From Actinocrispum wychmicini (GTDB lineage Bacteria > Actinomycetota > Actinomycetes > Mycobacteriales > Pseudonocardiaceae): a stretch of 64,000 nucleotides of DNA. The stretch lies in NCBI RefSeq assembly GCF_004345645.1, contig NZ_SLWS01000001.1:995546-1059545 (forward strand). Direction: 5' to 3'. Of the stretch, positions 33,311-44,210 are shown one piece after another. The translations under genes were made by a program, and so were the position numbers. Within the stretch, counting starts at the first letter, position 1. Each line of letters begins with the position of its first letter. Under the pieces are notes generated by a model that was not told the DNA's origin, did no database searches, and worked only from the letters and a program-made list of their open reading frames with translations.

Positions 33311-35754
33311 CCGTGGCACCGGAGAAGAACGAACTTGTCGTGCCCGAGGGGCATGTCAAGCTCGTCATCGACGGCATCGAGGTGGTCGCCCCCAAGGGCG
33401 AGCTGCTGATCCGCACGGCCGAGCGGATGGGCATCACGATCCCCCGGTTCTGCGACCACCCGCTGCTCGACCCGGCCGGCGCGTGCCGCCAGTGCCTGGT
33501 CGAGGTCGAGATGGGCGGCCGGCCGATGCCCAAGCCGCAGGCGTCCTGCACGATCACGGTCGCCGACGGGATGAACGTCAAGACCCAGATGACGTCGCCG
33601 GTCGCGGACAAGGCCCAGCAGGGCGTGATCGAGCTGCTGCTGATCAACCACCCGTTGGACTGCCCGATCTGCGACAAGGGCGGCGAGTGCCCGCTGCAGA
33701 ACCAGGCGCTGGCGCACGGCCGCGCGGACTCCCGGTTCGTCGACACCAAGCGGACGTTCCCCAAGCCGATCCCGATCTCCACCCAAGTCCTGCTGGACCG
33801 CGAGCGGTGCGTGCTCTGCCAGCGCTGCACCCGGTTCTCCGCGCAGATCGCCGGCGACCCGTTCATCGAACTGCTGGAGCGCGGCGCCGACCAGCAGATC
33901 GGGATCGCCGAGGAGAAGCCGTTCCAGTCGTACTTCTCTGGCAACACCATCCAGATCTGCCCGGTGGGCGCCCTGACCAGCGCCGCGTACCGGTTCCGCT
34001 CCCGGCCGTTCGACCTGGTGTCCACGCCGAGTGTCTGCGAGCACTGCTCGTCCGGCTGCGCGGAGCGGACGGACTGGCGGCGCGGCAAGGTCACGCGCAA
34101 GCTGGCCGGCAACGACCCTGAGGTCAACGAGGAGTGGATCTGCGACAAGGGCCGCTTCGCCTTCCGGTACGCCACCGCGGCCGACCGGTTCACCCGGCCG
34201 ATGGTTCGCAACAAGGACACCGGTGAGCTGCAGGAAGCGTCCTGGACCGAGGCCCTGCAGGTCGCGGCCGACGCGCTGACGGCCGCCAAGGCGCACGGAG
34301 TCGGCGTCCTGCCCGGCGGCCGGCTGACGGTGGAGGACGCGTACGCGTACGCGAAGTTCGCCCGCGTCGCCCTGGGCACCAACGACGTCGACTTCCGCGC
34401 CCGGCCGCATTCGGCTGAGGAGTTGGACTTCCTGGCGTCGACCGTGGTCGGCACCACTCCGGACACCGGGGTGACCTTCACGGGTATCGAGGCCGCGCCC
34501 GCGGTGCTGTGCGTGGCGTTCGAGCCGGAGGAAGAAGCGCCGATCGTGTTCCTGCGGCTGCGTAAGGCAGCCCGTAAGGGCCGGACCAAGGTGTTCCACA
34601 TCGGACAGTGGACGTCCCCGGCGGTGGACAAGACCCACGGCACCCTGCTCGCCACCCCGCCCGGCGGCGAGGCGGCGGCCGTCGACGCACTGCCGCAGCA
34701 CGCCCCGGACGTCACGGAAGCCTTGGGGCAGCCCGGTTCCGTCGTCCTCGTCGGCGAACGCGCGGCACAGGTCCCCGGCCTGTTCTCGGCGTTGCTGCGG
34801 CTGGCCGGCAGGACCGGCGCGAAGCTGGCGTGGATCCCCCGGCGCGCCGGGGAACGCGGCGCGGTCGAGGTCGGCGCCCTGCCGACCCTGCTGCCCGGCG
34901 GCCGGCTGGTCGCGGACGCGGACGCCCGCGCCGAGGTCGAGCGGGTGTGGGGTCTCGAAGCGGGCGCGTTGCCCACCGAGCCCGGCCGCGACACCGACGG
35001 CATCCTGCGGGCCGCCGCCGACGGCGAACTGGCCGCGCTGGTGGTCGGCGGGGTCGACCCGTACGACCTGCCCGACCCACAGCTCGCGCTGAAAGCGTTG
35101 CAGCAGGCCGGTTTCGTGCTCAGCCTGGAGCTGCGGCCGAGCGCGGCGACCGACTACGCGGACGTGGTCCTGCCGATCGCGCCCGCGGTCGAGAAGGCCG
35201 GTTCGTACGTCAACTGGGAAGGCCGGCGCCGCGAGTTCGGCACCACGCTCGACGGCACGGGCGCGCTGCCCGACTGCCGCGTGCTCGACACGCTCGCGGT
35301 CGAGATGGACGCCGACCTCTTCACCCAGACCCCCGCCGCGGCCGCGGGCGACCTCGCCCGGCTCGGCGAATCGGTGCCTCGCAAGGCGACCGCGCCGAGT
35401 GAGGAGTCACGTCAGCAGGGTCTGCCGCAGAACGACGGCCAGGTCCTGCTCGCCACCTGGCGGCAGTTGCTGGACAACGGGTCGCTGCAGGCGGACGAGC
35501 CGCACCTGGCCGGCACCGCCCGGCGCCCGGTCGCCCGGCTGTCGGCGCACACCGCCGAAGTGCTCGGTGTGGCCGGCGCGGAAGCGGTAACGGTGGCGAC
35601 CGACCGAGGCTCGGTCACCCTGCCGGTCGAGTACGCGGACGTGCCCGACGGCGTCGTGTGGCTGCCGGGCAACTCCGGCGACGCCACCCTCCGCCGAACC
35701 CTCGGCGTCGGCCACGGCGCACCCGTGAACGTGTACGCAGGAGGCACCCAGTGA
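33307..35754 (+). CDS. nuoG: NADH-quinone oxidoreductase subunit G
   Basis: An 815-residue iron-sulfur subunit. The N-terminal ferredoxin domain binds N1b (CDHP, CRQC, then SCTI). [13 protein letters not shown] and [20 protein letters not shown] bind further clusters. A C-x2-C-x3-C-x27-C set, CEHCSSGC to WICDKGRF, matches the extra N7 cluster found only in some bacteria. The rest is the molybdopterin-oxidoreductase-like domain, without cofactor. It starts in the nuoF stop, and a 37-base gap with GGGGAGG precedes nuoH. Confidence 0.95.
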
Positions 35755-35791
35755 TGACCTGCCCAGCAAGCCGCGCACGAGGGGAGGAACC

Positions 35792-37090
35792 GTGAGCCAC
35801 CGGGCACAACTGCTCGCCGACGACCCGATCTGGCTGATCCTGCTCAAGGTCGTGTTCATCTTCCTGTTCGCACTCCTGGTCGCGATGATCTCGGTGTGGG
35901 GCGAGCGGCGGATCATCGGCCGGATGCAGAACCGGCCCGGCCCCAACCGGGTCGGCCCGTTCGGTCTGCTCCAACCGATCGCGGACGCGCTCAAGCTGCC
36001 GTTCAAGGAAGAGATCATCCCGGTCACCGCGGACAAGCCGGTCTACCGGCTCGCGCCGGTGATCGCGCTGTTCCCGACGTTCCTCGCGTTCGCGGTGATC
36101 CCGTTCGGCGGCGAGGTCTCGATCTTCGGGGAACGGACCGTGCTGCAGCTGGTCGACCTGCCGGTCGGCGTGCTCGTGGTGCTGGCGTGCTCGTCCATCG
36201 GTGTCTACGGCGTGGTCCTCGCCGGGTGGGCGTCCGGAACGCCGTACCCGCTGCTCGGCGGTCTGCGGTCGGCGGCGCAGGTGATCTCGTACGAGATCGC
36301 GATGGGCCTGTCGATCGTCGGTGTCGTGCTCCAGTCGCACTCGCTGGCGCTCGGCGACATCGTCGACTCACAACACGGCCTCTGGTACGCGGTAGCGCTG
36401 CTCCCGAGCTTCGTCATCTACGCGATCTCGATGGTCGGCGAGACCAACCGGGCGCCGTTCGACCTGCCCGAGGCCGAGTCCGAGCTGGTCGCCGGCTTCC
36501 ACACCGAGTACAGCTCGATGAAGTTCGTGATCTTCTACATCGCCGAGTACATCAACATGATCATCGTCTCGGCGGTGGGCACCACGCTGTTCCTCGGCGG
36601 CTACATGGCGCCGTGGCCGCTGTCGCTGATCGGCGACAACGTGCTCAACCGCGGCTGGTGGCCGATGCTCTGGTTCATCGGCAAGATCCTGCTGCTGATC
36701 TTCGTGTTCATCTGGCTGCGCGGCACGCTCCCCAGGTTCCGCTACGACCAGTTCATGAAGATGGGCTGGAAGTTCCTGGTCCCGATGAACCTGCTGTGGA
36801 TCATGGTGCTCGCGGTGATCTCCGCGTGGGGCGACCTCGGTACCGGCGGCCGGCTCATCTCCATCGGCTTCGGCGTGGTCGTGCTCGTCGGTGTCGCGAT
36901 GATGATGCCGGACCGGCGGATCACCGACCCCGGCCGCGTGCCGATGGCCGGCAGCGGCTTCCCGGTGCCGCCGATCGACCTGCAGATCCCCAGCAAACCG
37001 CGGCGGACCAGGCAGGGCCGCTCCCGGGCCAGCCGTCGCCAGACCGTCTCTGCGGCGAGTTCGAAGGAGGTCGAGGATGGGTCTGCTTGA
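35792..37090 (+). CDS. nuoH: NADH-quinone oxidoreductase subunit H
   Basis: The 432-residue membrane subunit at the junction of the two arms, forming the quinone entry chamber. About eight helices are predicted. Family signatures are [21 protein letters not shown] with the charged quinone-site loop, the [20 protein letters not shown] loop and [18 protein letters not shown] hydrophilic C-terminal tail of about 60 residues follows the last helix. GTG 35792 has a strong upstream ribosome-binding site. The 3' end overlaps nuoI by 14 bases. Confidence 0.95.
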   Translation: MSHRAQLLADDPIWLILLKVVFIFLFALLVAMISVWGERRIIGRMQNRPGPNRVGPFGLLQPIADALKLPFKEEIIPVTADKPVYRLAPVIALFPTFLAFAVIPFGGEVSIFGERTVLQLVDLPVGVLVVLACSSIGVYGVVLAGWASGTPYPLLGGLRSAAQVISYEIAMGLSIVGVVLQSHSLALGDIVDSQHGLWYAVALLPSFVIYAISMVGETNRAPFDLPEAESELVAGFHTEYSSMKFVIFYIAEYINMIIVSAVGTTLFLGGYMAPWPLSLIGDNVLNRGWWPMLWFIGKILLLIFVFIWLRGTLPRFRYDQFMKMGWKFLVPMNLLWIMVLAVISAWGDLGTGGRLISIGFGVVVLVGVAMMMPDRRITDPGRVPMAGSGFPVPPIDLQIPSKPRRTRQGRSRASRRQTVSAASSKEVEDGSA

Positions 37091-37598
37091 TCCGGTGAAG
37101 GGTTTCGGCGTCACCTTCGCGATGATGTTCAAGAAGGTGGCCACCGAGAAGTACCCGGAGGTCAAGAAGGTCACCGCGGCCCGCTACCACGGCAAACACC
37201 AGCTCAACCGGCACCCGGACGGGCTGGAGAAGTGCGTGGGCTGCGAACTCTGCGCGTGGGCCTGCCCGGCGGACGCGATCTTCGTCGAGGGCGGCGACAA
37301 CACCGAGGAGGAGCGTTACTCCCCGGGTGAGCGCTACGGCAAGGACTACCAGATCAACTACCTGCGGTGCATCGGCTGTGGCCTGTGCATCGAGGCGTGC
37401 CCGACCCGCTCGCTGACCATGACCACCGAGCACGAGCTGGCCAACGACAACCGCCAGGTGCTGATCTTCACCAAGGAGGACCTGCTCGCCCCGCTGCTGG
37501 CGGGGATGGAGCAGCCGCCGCACCCGATGCGGCTCGGCGAGCACGAGCAGGACTACTACGTGAACGGCCCGGAGCTGGCCAAGGGGGTCCAGCAGTGA
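37077..37598 (+). CDS. nuoI: NADH-quinone oxidoreductase subunit I
   Basis: A 173-residue ferredoxin-like subunit that holds clusters N6a and N6b, the link between NuoG and NuoB. The two motifs are [12 protein letters not shown] and [12 protein letters not shown]. Length is normal. It begins within nuoH (14-base overlap) and ends within nuoJ (GTGA). Confidence 0.96.
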   Translation: MGLLDPVKGFGVTFAMMFKKVATEKYPEVKKVTAARYHGKHQLNRHPDGLEKCVGCELCAWACPADAIFVEGGDNTEEERYSPGERYGKDYQINYLRCIGCGLCIEACPTRSLTMTTEHELANDNRQVLIFTKEDLLAPLLAGMEQPPHPMRLGEHEQDYYVNGPELAKGVQQ

Positions 37599-38464
37599 AC
37601 CACCTGCTCCTGGCGCAGGCCGGGGAGATCGCCAAGGTCCCCACCGGCGAGGCGATCATGTTCTGGATCCTCGGCCCGCTCGCGGTGGCCGGCGCGCTCG
37701 GCATGATCTTCGCCCGCAACGCCGTGCACTCCGCGCTGTTCCTGGTGCTGACCATGCTCGGCCTCGGTGTGATTTACATGATCCAGCAGGCGCCGTTCCT
37801 CGGCTTCGTGCAGATCATCGTCTACACCGGCGCGGTCATGATGCTGTTCCTGTTCGTGCTGATGCTGGTGGGCCGGGACTCCTCGGACTCGGTGGTGGAA
37901 GTCCTGCGCGGCCAGCGGGTCACCGCCGCGCTGCTCGGCATCGGCCTCGCCGGCCTGCTGGTCGCCGGGGTGTCCCGGGCGCTCACGTCGGTCCGGCCGG
38001 TCGGCCTCAACCAGCCCAACCTGAACGGACGCGGCAACGTCGACGGCGTCGGGCGGCTGCTCTTCTCGGACTTCCTGTTCCCGTTCGAGCTCACGTCGGC
38101 CCTGCTGATCACCGCCGCGGTCGGCGCGATGGTGCTGGGGTACCGGGACAAGAGCAGGCGCAAGTCGCAGCGCGAGACAGCCGACGCCCGGTTCCGCGGC
38201 GAGCACGACCGCGTGTCGCCCCTGCCCGGCCCAGGTGTGTTCGCCACAGCCAACTCCGTGGCCACCCCGGCGCTGCTGCCGGACGGCTCGGTCGCGCCCG
38301 AGTCGCTGTCGCGGATCATCGAGGCCACCGCGTCCGAACGGTTCGCCGAGGACATCGAGTCGGCCGCCGGCCGGCTGCCCGAGGCCGACGCGCACGCGCT
38401 CAAGGGGCCCACCGAAGATCTGCTTGCAGGGTCGAGCGTCAACGCTGAGGAGGGTCAGTCGTGA
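37595..38464 (+). CDS. nuoJ: NADH-quinone oxidoreductase subunit J
   Basis: A 289-residue membrane-arm subunit with five helices; the glycine-rich [20 protein letters not shown] marks helix 3, which has a pi-bulge in known structures. A hydrophilic C-terminal tail of about 95 residues (from about 190) is unusually long compared with the roughly 185 residues of enterobacterial NuoJ, but similar extensions occur in mycobacteria. The start GTG 37595 overlaps nuoI and the stop overlaps nuoK. Confidence 0.94.
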   Translation: MNHLLLAQAGEIAKVPTGEAIMFWILGPLAVAGALGMIFARNAVHSALFLVLTMLGLGVIYMIQQAPFLGFVQIIVYTGAVMMLFLFVLMLVGRDSSDSVVEVLRGQRVTAALLGIGLAGLLVAGVSRALTSVRPVGLNQPNLNGRGNVDGVGRLLFSDFLFPFELTSALLITAAVGAMVLGYRDKSRRKSQRETADARFRGEHDRVSPLPGPGVFATANSVATPALLPDGSVAPESLSRIIEATASERFAEDIESAAGRLPEADAHALKGPTEDLLAGSSVNAEEGQS

Positions 38465-38760
38465 CTCCCACGTACTACCTGGTGCTCTCCGCGCTGCTGT
38501 TCACCATCGGCGCGGTCGGCGTCCTGGTCCGGCGCAACGCCATCGTGGTGTTCATGTGCGTCGAGCTGATGCTCAACGCGGTGAACCTGACACTGGTCAC
38601 GTTCGCCCGGATCAACGGCTCACTGGACGGCCAGGTGATGGCGTTCTTCGTGATGGTCGTGGCCGCCGCCGAGGTCGTGGTCGGTCTCGCGATCATCATG
38701 TCCATCTTCCGCACGAGGCGGACGTCCTCCGTGGACGACGCGAACTTGCTGAAGTACTAA
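38461..38760 (+). CDS. nuoK: NADH-quinone oxidoreductase subunit K
   Basis: A 99-residue membrane subunit with three helices, related to MrpC. The conserved membrane Glu residues are in [13 protein letters not shown] and [15 protein letters not shown]. They form part of the proton path between the quinone site and the antiporter-like subunits. It overlaps nuoJ (GTGA) and lies 12 bases before nuoL. Confidence 0.95.
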   Translation: MTPTYYLVLSALLFTIGAVGVLVRRNAIVVFMCVELMLNAVNLTLVTFARINGSLDGQVMAFFVMVVAAAEVVVGLAIIMSIFRTRRTSSVDDANLLKY

Positions 38761-38772
38761 GGGGTATAGCAG

Positions 38773-40737
38773 GTGACCCAGACTCTCGACCTCGCCGCGG
38801 GCGAGGTGGCCAAGGCGTCCGGCGGCCTGGCCGGATCCGCGTGGATCCTGATCGCGTTGCCCGCGCTCGGCGCGCTCGTGCTGTTGGTCGGCGGCAAGCG
38901 GACCAACGCGTGGGGCCACCTGTTCGGCATCCTCACAGTGGTCGGCGCGTTCGCCTACGGCCTCGCGTTGTTCTTCAACACCACGTCGCTCGCTGACGCG
39001 GACCGGGTCCGGGAAACCAGCGTGTTCTCGTGGATCCACGTCAACCAGCTGAACGTCGACTTCGGACTGCGGATCGACCCGCTGTCGGTCACGTTCGTGC
39101 TGCTGATCACCGGCGTCGGCGCGTTGATCCACATCTACTCGGTCGGCTACATGGCCGACGACGACGGCAGGCGCAGGTTCTTCGGATACCTCAACCTGTT
39201 CGTCGCGGCCATGCTGATCCTGGTGCTGGGCAACAGCTTCGTGACGCTGTACCTCGGCTGGGAAGGCGTAGGCCTGGCGTCCTACCTGCTGATCGGCTGG
39301 TATCAGAACCGCCCGTCCGCGGCCACCGCCGCGAAGAAGGCGTTCCTGATGAACCGCGTCGGTGACGTGGGCCTGGCCGTGGCGATCTTCCTGCTGTTCA
39401 AGAACCTCGGCACCACCCAGTACACCGAGGTCTTCGCCCGGATCCACGAGCTGTCCCCCGGCACGATCACCGCGATCGCGATCCTGCTGCTGCTCGGCGC
39501 CTGCGGCAAGTCCGGCCAGTTCCCGCTCCAGGCGTGGTTGCCGGACGCGATGGAAGGCCCGACCCCGGTCTCCGCCCTGATCCACGCGGCGACGATGGTG
39601 ACCGCGGGCGTGTACCTCATCGCCCGCACGAACCCGATCTACAACCTGACGCCGGACGGCCAGCTGGTCGTGGTCATCATCGGCGCGATCACACTGCTGA
39701 TCGGGTGCGTCATCGGCTGCGCTTACGACGACATCAAGAAAGTCCTCGCGTACTCCACGGTCTCCCAGATCGGCTACATGATCCTCGCGGTCGGCCTCGG
39801 CCCGGTCGGGTACGCGCTGGGCATCATGCACCTGCTGGCGCACGGCTTCTTCAAGGCCGGACTGTTCCTCGGCGCCGGTTCGGTGATGCATGCCATGAAG
39901 GACGAAGTGGACATGCGCAAGTTCGGCGGCCTGGCCCGGACCATGCCGATCACGTTCGTCACGTTCGGTCTCGGCTACCTGGCGCTGATCGGCTTCCCGT
40001 TCCTCTCCGGCTTCTACACCAAGGACGCCATCATCGAGGCGGCCTTCGGTCAGGAGGGCTGGCGTGGCTGGGTGTTCGGCGGCGCGGCCGCCCTGGGCGC
40101 CCTGCTCACCGCGTTCTACATGACGCGCCTGATGTTCATGACGTTCTTCGGCAAGAAGCGCTGGAAGGACCTGAAGGCCGCGGACGGCTCGGACTTCCAC
40201 CCGCACGAGTCCAAGCCGGTGATGTGGATCCCGATGGCCGTCCTGGCGATCGGGTCGATCGGCGCCGGTGCGTTCCTGGCCATCGGCGACCGGTTCACCG
40301 ACTGGCTCGCTCCGTCGGTCGGCAAGCGCGTCGAGGTCGAGCACCTGCTGATCCCGAAGGAACTGATCGAATGGGGCTCGGTCGGGCTCATGGTCATCGG
40401 TGCCGTGCTGGCCTGGCTGTTCGTCGGCCGTAAGGACGTCCCGGTGGTCAAGCCGGCCCGGGTGTCGCCGGTGGTCCGGGCGGCCCGTGCGGACCTGTAC
40501 GGCAACGCGCTGAACGAAGCCCTGATCGCCAAGCCGGGCACCTGGCTGGCCCGCGCCCTGGTCTTCTTCGACAACAAGGGTGTCGACGGCCTGGTGAACG
40601 GGATCGCGGCCTCGTTCGGCGGCAGCTCCGGCAGACTTCGCCGGCTGCAGACCGGCTTCGTGCGTTCGTACGCGTTGAGCATGCTGGCAAGCGGGATCCT
40701 CGTGGTCGCCGCGCTGCTGATGGTGAGGTTCTCGTAA
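38773..40737 (+). CDS. nuoL: NADH-quinone oxidoreductase subunit L
   Basis: The 654-residue distal antiporter-like subunit of the proton-pumping arm. About 16 helices are expected, including the long lateral helix at the C-terminus. Family signatures include YLGWEGVGLASYLLIGWY with the key Glu, FPLQAWLPDAMEGPTPVSAL with the nearby Lys, and AHGFFKAGLFLGAGSVMHAM. GTG 38773 follows AGCAG and gives the usual start. Its TAA overlaps the nuoM ATG (TAATG). Confidence 0.95.
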   Translation: MTQTLDLAAGEVAKASGGLAGSAWILIALPALGALVLLVGGKRTNAWGHLFGILTVVGAFAYGLALFFNTTSLADADRVRETSVFSWIHVNQLNVDFGLRIDPLSVTFVLLITGVGALIHIYSVGYMADDDGRRRFFGYLNLFVAAMLILVLGNSFVTLYLGWEGVGLASYLLIGWYQNRPSAATAAKKAFLMNRVGDVGLAVAIFLLFKNLGTTQYTEVFARIHELSPGTITAIAILLLLGACGKSGQFPLQAWLPDAMEGPTPVSALIHAATMVTAGVYLIARTNPIYNLTPDGQLVVVIIGAITLLIGCVIGCAYDDIKKVLAYSTVSQIGYMILAVGLGPVGYALGIMHLLAHGFFKAGLFLGAGSVMHAMKDEVDMRKFGGLARTMPITFVTFGLGYLALIGFPFLSGFYTKDAIIEAAFGQEGWRGWVFGGAAALGALLTAFYMTRLMFMTFFGKKRWKDLKAADGSDFHPHESKPVMWIPMAVLAIGSIGAGAFLAIGDRFTDWLAPSVGKRVEVEHLLIPKELIEWGSVGLMVIGAVLAWLFVGRKDVPVVKPARVSPVVRAARADLYGNALNEALIAKPGTWLARALVFFDNKGVDGLVNGIAASFGGSSGRLRRLQTGFVRSYALSMLASGILVVAALLMVRFS

Positions 40738-42332
40738 TGAACGTTGTTCCGGCGGCCGCGGGCACGTCGAGCGGCGGCTCCGCGTTGCTACTCGCCCTGC
40801 TTTTGCTGCCGTTGCTCGGCGGCATCGTGGTGGCGTTCCTGCGCGACGACCGCACGGCGAAGCTGACCGCGCTGACGGTCTCGATCGTCGAGCTGATCCT
40901 CGTCGTCCCGGCCTGGATCACTTACGTGCCAACGGGTGCGCGGCTGCAGCTGACCCTGTCGGTGGACTGGATCCCGTCGTTCGGCGTGCACTTCTCGCTC
41001 GGCATCGACGGCATCGCGCTGACGATGATCGCGCTGATCGGCGTGCTCACCCCGATCGTGATCGGCGGCTCGTGGGCCGACAAACTGCCTGAAGGCCGTA
41101 GCGCGGCAGGCTTCTACTCGCTGCTGCTGGTCATGCAGGCCGGCATGGTCGGCGTCTTCGCCGCCACGGACGTCTTCCTGTTCTACGTGTTCTTCGAGGC
41201 CGTCCTGGTCCCGATGTACTTCCTGATCGGCCGGTTCGGCGGGCCGCGCCGGCAGTACGCGGCCATGAAGTTCTTCCTGTACTCGCTGCTCGGCGGGCTG
41301 ATCATGCTCGCGTCGGTGATCGGCCTGTACGTGGTCAGCGCCGACTACAACAACGGCGTCGGCAGCCTGGACTGGACGACGCTGGCGCGGGTCATGCACA
41401 ACGCCCCGACGAACACGCAGATCTGGCTGTTCCTCGGCTTCTTCGTCGCCTTCGCGATCAAGGCGCCGCTGGTGCCGCTGCACACCTGGCTGCCGGACGC
41501 GACCGCCGAGTCGCCGGTCGGCACCGGTGTCCTGCTGGTCGGCGTGCTGGACAAGATCGGCACGTTCGGCTTCCTGCGCTACTGCCTGCCGCTGTTCCCG
41601 GCCGCCAGCAAGGACCTCGCGCCGCTGGTGCTGGTCCTGTCGGTCGCCGGCATCCTGTACGGCGCGCTGCTCGCCGCCGGCCAGAACGACATGAAGCGGC
41701 TGATGGCGTACATCTCCATCGCCCACTTCGGGTTCATCGGCCTGGGCATCTTCGCCTTCTCGACGCAGTCGATCGCCGGCGCGTCGCTGTACATGGTCAA
41801 CCACGGTCTCGCCACCGGCATGCTGTTCCTCGCGGTCGGCATGGTCGTTTCCCGCGGCGGCTCGCGGCAGATCTCCGACTACGGCGGTCTGGCCAAACTC
41901 ACTCCCTTGCTGGCCGGCCTGTTCCTGTTCGCCGGCCTGTCCGCGCTCTCACTGCCTGGAACGAACTCGTTCGTGTCCGAGTTCCTCGTACTCGTGGGTT
42001 CGTACCCGAACGCCCCGGTGTACGCGATCCTGGGCGCGGTCGGCATGATCCTGGCCGCGTTGTACGTGCTCTGGGCGTACCAACGGGTCTTCCAGGGTCC
42101 GGTCCGCGGCAACGCCCTGGTGGGCCTCGCCGGCGGGCCTGGCGCCGCGGGTGATCCGGCCAAGGTCGGGCTGAAGGACCTGAACATCCGGGAGAGGGTC
42201 GTCATGGCGCCGCTGGTGGCGCTGATCCTGTTCCTCGGCTTCTACCCCGCCCCGGTGCTGAACGTGCTTCAGCCGACGGTGGACGCAACGCTGAGTTCGG
42301 TCGGCCTGGCCGATCCGGTGGGAGGCAAGTGA
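40737..42332 (+). CDS. nuoM: NADH-quinone oxidoreductase subunit M
   Basis: The 531-residue middle antiporter-like subunit, with about 14 helices. The motifs FFEAVLVPMYFLIGRFGGPR with the conserved Glu, and PLHTWLPDATAESPVGTGVLL with the following Lys, identify NuoM. It is coupled to nuoL through TAATG and followed one base later by nuoN. Confidence 0.95.
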   Translation: MNVVPAAAGTSSGGSALLLALLLLPLLGGIVVAFLRDDRTAKLTALTVSIVELILVVPAWITYVPTGARLQLTLSVDWIPSFGVHFSLGIDGIALTMIALIGVLTPIVIGGSWADKLPEGRSAAGFYSLLLVMQAGMVGVFAATDVFLFYVFFEAVLVPMYFLIGRFGGPRRQYAAMKFFLYSLLGGLIMLASVIGLYVVSADYNNGVGSLDWTTLARVMHNAPTNTQIWLFLGFFVAFAIKAPLVPLHTWLPDATAESPVGTGVLLVGVLDKIGTFGFLRYCLPLFPAASKDLAPLVLVLSVAGILYGALLAAGQNDMKRLMAYISIAHFGFIGLGIFAFSTQSIAGASLYMVNHGLATGMLFLAVGMVVSRGGSRQISDYGGLAKLTPLLAGLFLFAGLSALSLPGTNSFVSEFLVLVGSYPNAPVYAILGAVGMILAALYVLWAYQRVFQGPVRGNALVGLAGGPGAAGDPAKVGLKDLNIRERVVMAPLVALILFLGFYPAPVLNVLQPTVDATLSSVGLADPVGGK

Positions 42333-42333
42333 C

Positions 42334-43905
42334 GTGTCCGGAGTTCTCATGCTGGCCCAACCGGCGGGCCCGATCAGTCCGCCCTCGATCGACTACCCGG
42401 CGGTCCTGCCGATCCTGATCCTGCTCGGCGCGGCGTGCGTCAGCGTGCTGTTCGAGGCGTTCCTGCCGAAATGGGCCCGCTGGGGCTGGCAGCTCGCGCT
42501 GTCGGTGGTGTCCATCGCGGTCGCCTTCATCCTGCTGATCGTCTACGTCAGCGACTCGCCCAAGGCCGGCATCGTCACCCTGAACGGCACGCTCGCGGTG
42601 GACAAGCCGGCGCTGTTCCTGTGGGGGACGTTGCTGGTCCTCGGGCTCGGCGCGATCCTGCTGATCGCCGACCGGAACATCGAACGCGGCGGCGCCTTCA
42701 CCCCGCAGGCCGGCATCCGCCCAGGCACGTTCCAGGACCGCGCCCAGGCGGCGTCCGCCGACTCGCAGACCGAGGTCTTCCCGCTGACGCTGTTCGCGCT
42801 GGCCGGGATGATGGTCTTCACCGCGGCCAACGACCTGCTGACCATGTTCATCGCGCTGGAAGTGCTGAGCCTGCCGCTGTACCTGATGTGTGGCCTGGCC
42901 CGGCGCCGCCGGTTGATCTCGCAGGAAGCCGCGGTTAAGTACTTCCTGCTCGGCGCGTTCGCCTCGGCGTTCTTCCTGTACGGCCTGGCTTTGCTGTACG
43001 GCTACGCGCAGTCGGTGCGGCTGTCGGCCATCGCCGACTCGGTCGCCGGCGCCGGCCGGTCGGACACCTTGCTGTTCGGCGGCTTCGGCCTGCTGGTGGT
43101 GGGTCTGCTGTTCAAGGCTTCGGTCGGCCCGTTCCACACGTGGACGCCGGACGTCTACCAGGGCGCGCCCACCCCGATCACGGCGTTCATGGCCTCCTGT
43201 ACGAAGGTCGCCGCGTTCGGCGGGATCCTGCGCGTGCTGTTCGTCGCCTTCCACAGCACCAGTTGGGAGTGGCGCGGGGTGCTGTGGGTGGTCGCGATCA
43301 TCTCGATGGCGATCGGCGCGGTGCTCGGCCTGACCCAGACGGACGTCAAGCGGATGCTGGCGTACTCGTCGATCGCGCACGCCGGCTTCATGCTGGTCGG
43401 CGCGATCGCGATCCGCCCGGAAGGCTTGTCCGGCACGCTGTTCTACCTGCTCACGTACGGTTTCACCACGATGGCGGCGTTCGGCGCGGTGAGCCTGGTC
43501 CGCGACTCCAAGGGCGAGGCGACCCACTTGTCGCAGTGGGCCGGCCTGGCCAAGCGGTCGCCGTTGCTGGCCGCCGTGTTCACGTTCCTCCTGCTCGCCA
43601 TGGCCGGCATCCCGTTGACCAGTGGGTTCATCGGCAAGTTCGTGGTGTTCTCGGCCGGCCTGAAGGACGGCATGGCGCCGCTCGTGGTGATCGCCCTGGT
43701 CGCCTCGGCCGTGGCCGCGTTCTTCTACCTGCGGGTGATCGTGCTGATGTACTTCAGCGACCCGGCGCCGGACGGCCCGACCGTGACCGTGCCAGGTGGC
43801 TGGACCACGGCCGCGATCACCCTGGGTGTGCTGGTGACCCTTGTTCTCGGCCTGGTGCCGGCGTTCGCCCTGAACTGGGCCGGGTCCGGCTCGTTCCACC
43901 CCTGA
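42334..43905 (+). CDS. nuoN: NADH-quinone oxidoreductase subunit N
   Basis: The 523-residue proximal antiporter-like subunit, closing the operon. About 14 helices; MFIALEVLSLPLYLMCGLAR holds the conserved Glu, and GPFHTWTPDVYQGAPTPITAF is the usual NuoN motif. GTG 42334 is one base after the nuoM stop, with GGGAGGCAAG as ribosome-binding site. A 164-bp foldback begins 18 bases after the stop. Confidence 0.95.
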   Translation: MSGVLMLAQPAGPISPPSIDYPAVLPILILLGAACVSVLFEAFLPKWARWGWQLALSVVSIAVAFILLIVYVSDSPKAGIVTLNGTLAVDKPALFLWGTLLVLGLGAILLIADRNIERGGAFTPQAGIRPGTFQDRAQAASADSQTEVFPLTLFALAGMMVFTAANDLLTMFIALEVLSLPLYLMCGLARRRRLISQEAAVKYFLLGAFASAFFLYGLALLYGYAQSVRLSAIADSVAGAGRSDTLLFGGFGLLVVGLLFKASVGPFHTWTPDVYQGAPTPITAFMASCTKVAAFGGILRVLFVAFHSTSWEWRGVLWVVAIISMAIGAVLGLTQTDVKRMLAYSSIAHAGFMLVGAIAIRPEGLSGTLFYLLTYGFTTMAAFGAVSLVRDSKGEATHLSQWAGLAKRSPLLAAVFTFLLLAMAGIPLTSGFIGKFVVFSAGLKDGMAPLVVIALVASAVAAFFYLRVIVLMYFSDPAPDGPTVTVPGGWTTAAITLGVLVTLVLGLVPAFALNWAGSGSFHP

Positions 43906-43923
43906 TGGAGTGTCCCGTGTCCA

Positions 43924-44087
43924 GTGTCCTGAACCGGAGGTACGTCGCCGGTCTCGACGGCCCAGCTTCCCGCTGGCCGCACCGGCCAAAGGCACAGGTA
44001 CAACCCGGTACAAGCCCCTTCGTCCGGCGCGCCCAGCGGAAACCTGGATCCGCCGAATACCGGCAACGTACCTCCGGTTCAGGACAC
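43924..44087. repeat. 164-bp foldback with 28-bp near-perfect terminal inverted repeats
   Basis: The outer 28 bases (43924-43951, starting GTGTCCTGAACCGGAGGTAC) match the complement of 44060-44087 at 27 of 28 positions. Inside them the arms continue to pair at roughly three positions in four up to GTAC on each side (ending 44001 and starting 44008), leaving a loop of about six bases. The whole element is therefore one imperfect hairpin of about 78 bp, 18 bases after nuoN. No T tract and no obvious target-site duplication flank it. It may be a MITE-like element, an unusual terminator or a structured RNA. Confidence 0.8.
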
Positions 44088-44210
44088 CGGTTTCGCCGTT
44101 ATGACCTGGTGGAACCAGACACGTGTGACTGCCTACACGACGCGGCGGCCCACCTGGGCTATTACGCTGGCAGCTGCTGGTAACACTCTGCTGCCGGGAG
44201 CGACGACGAC

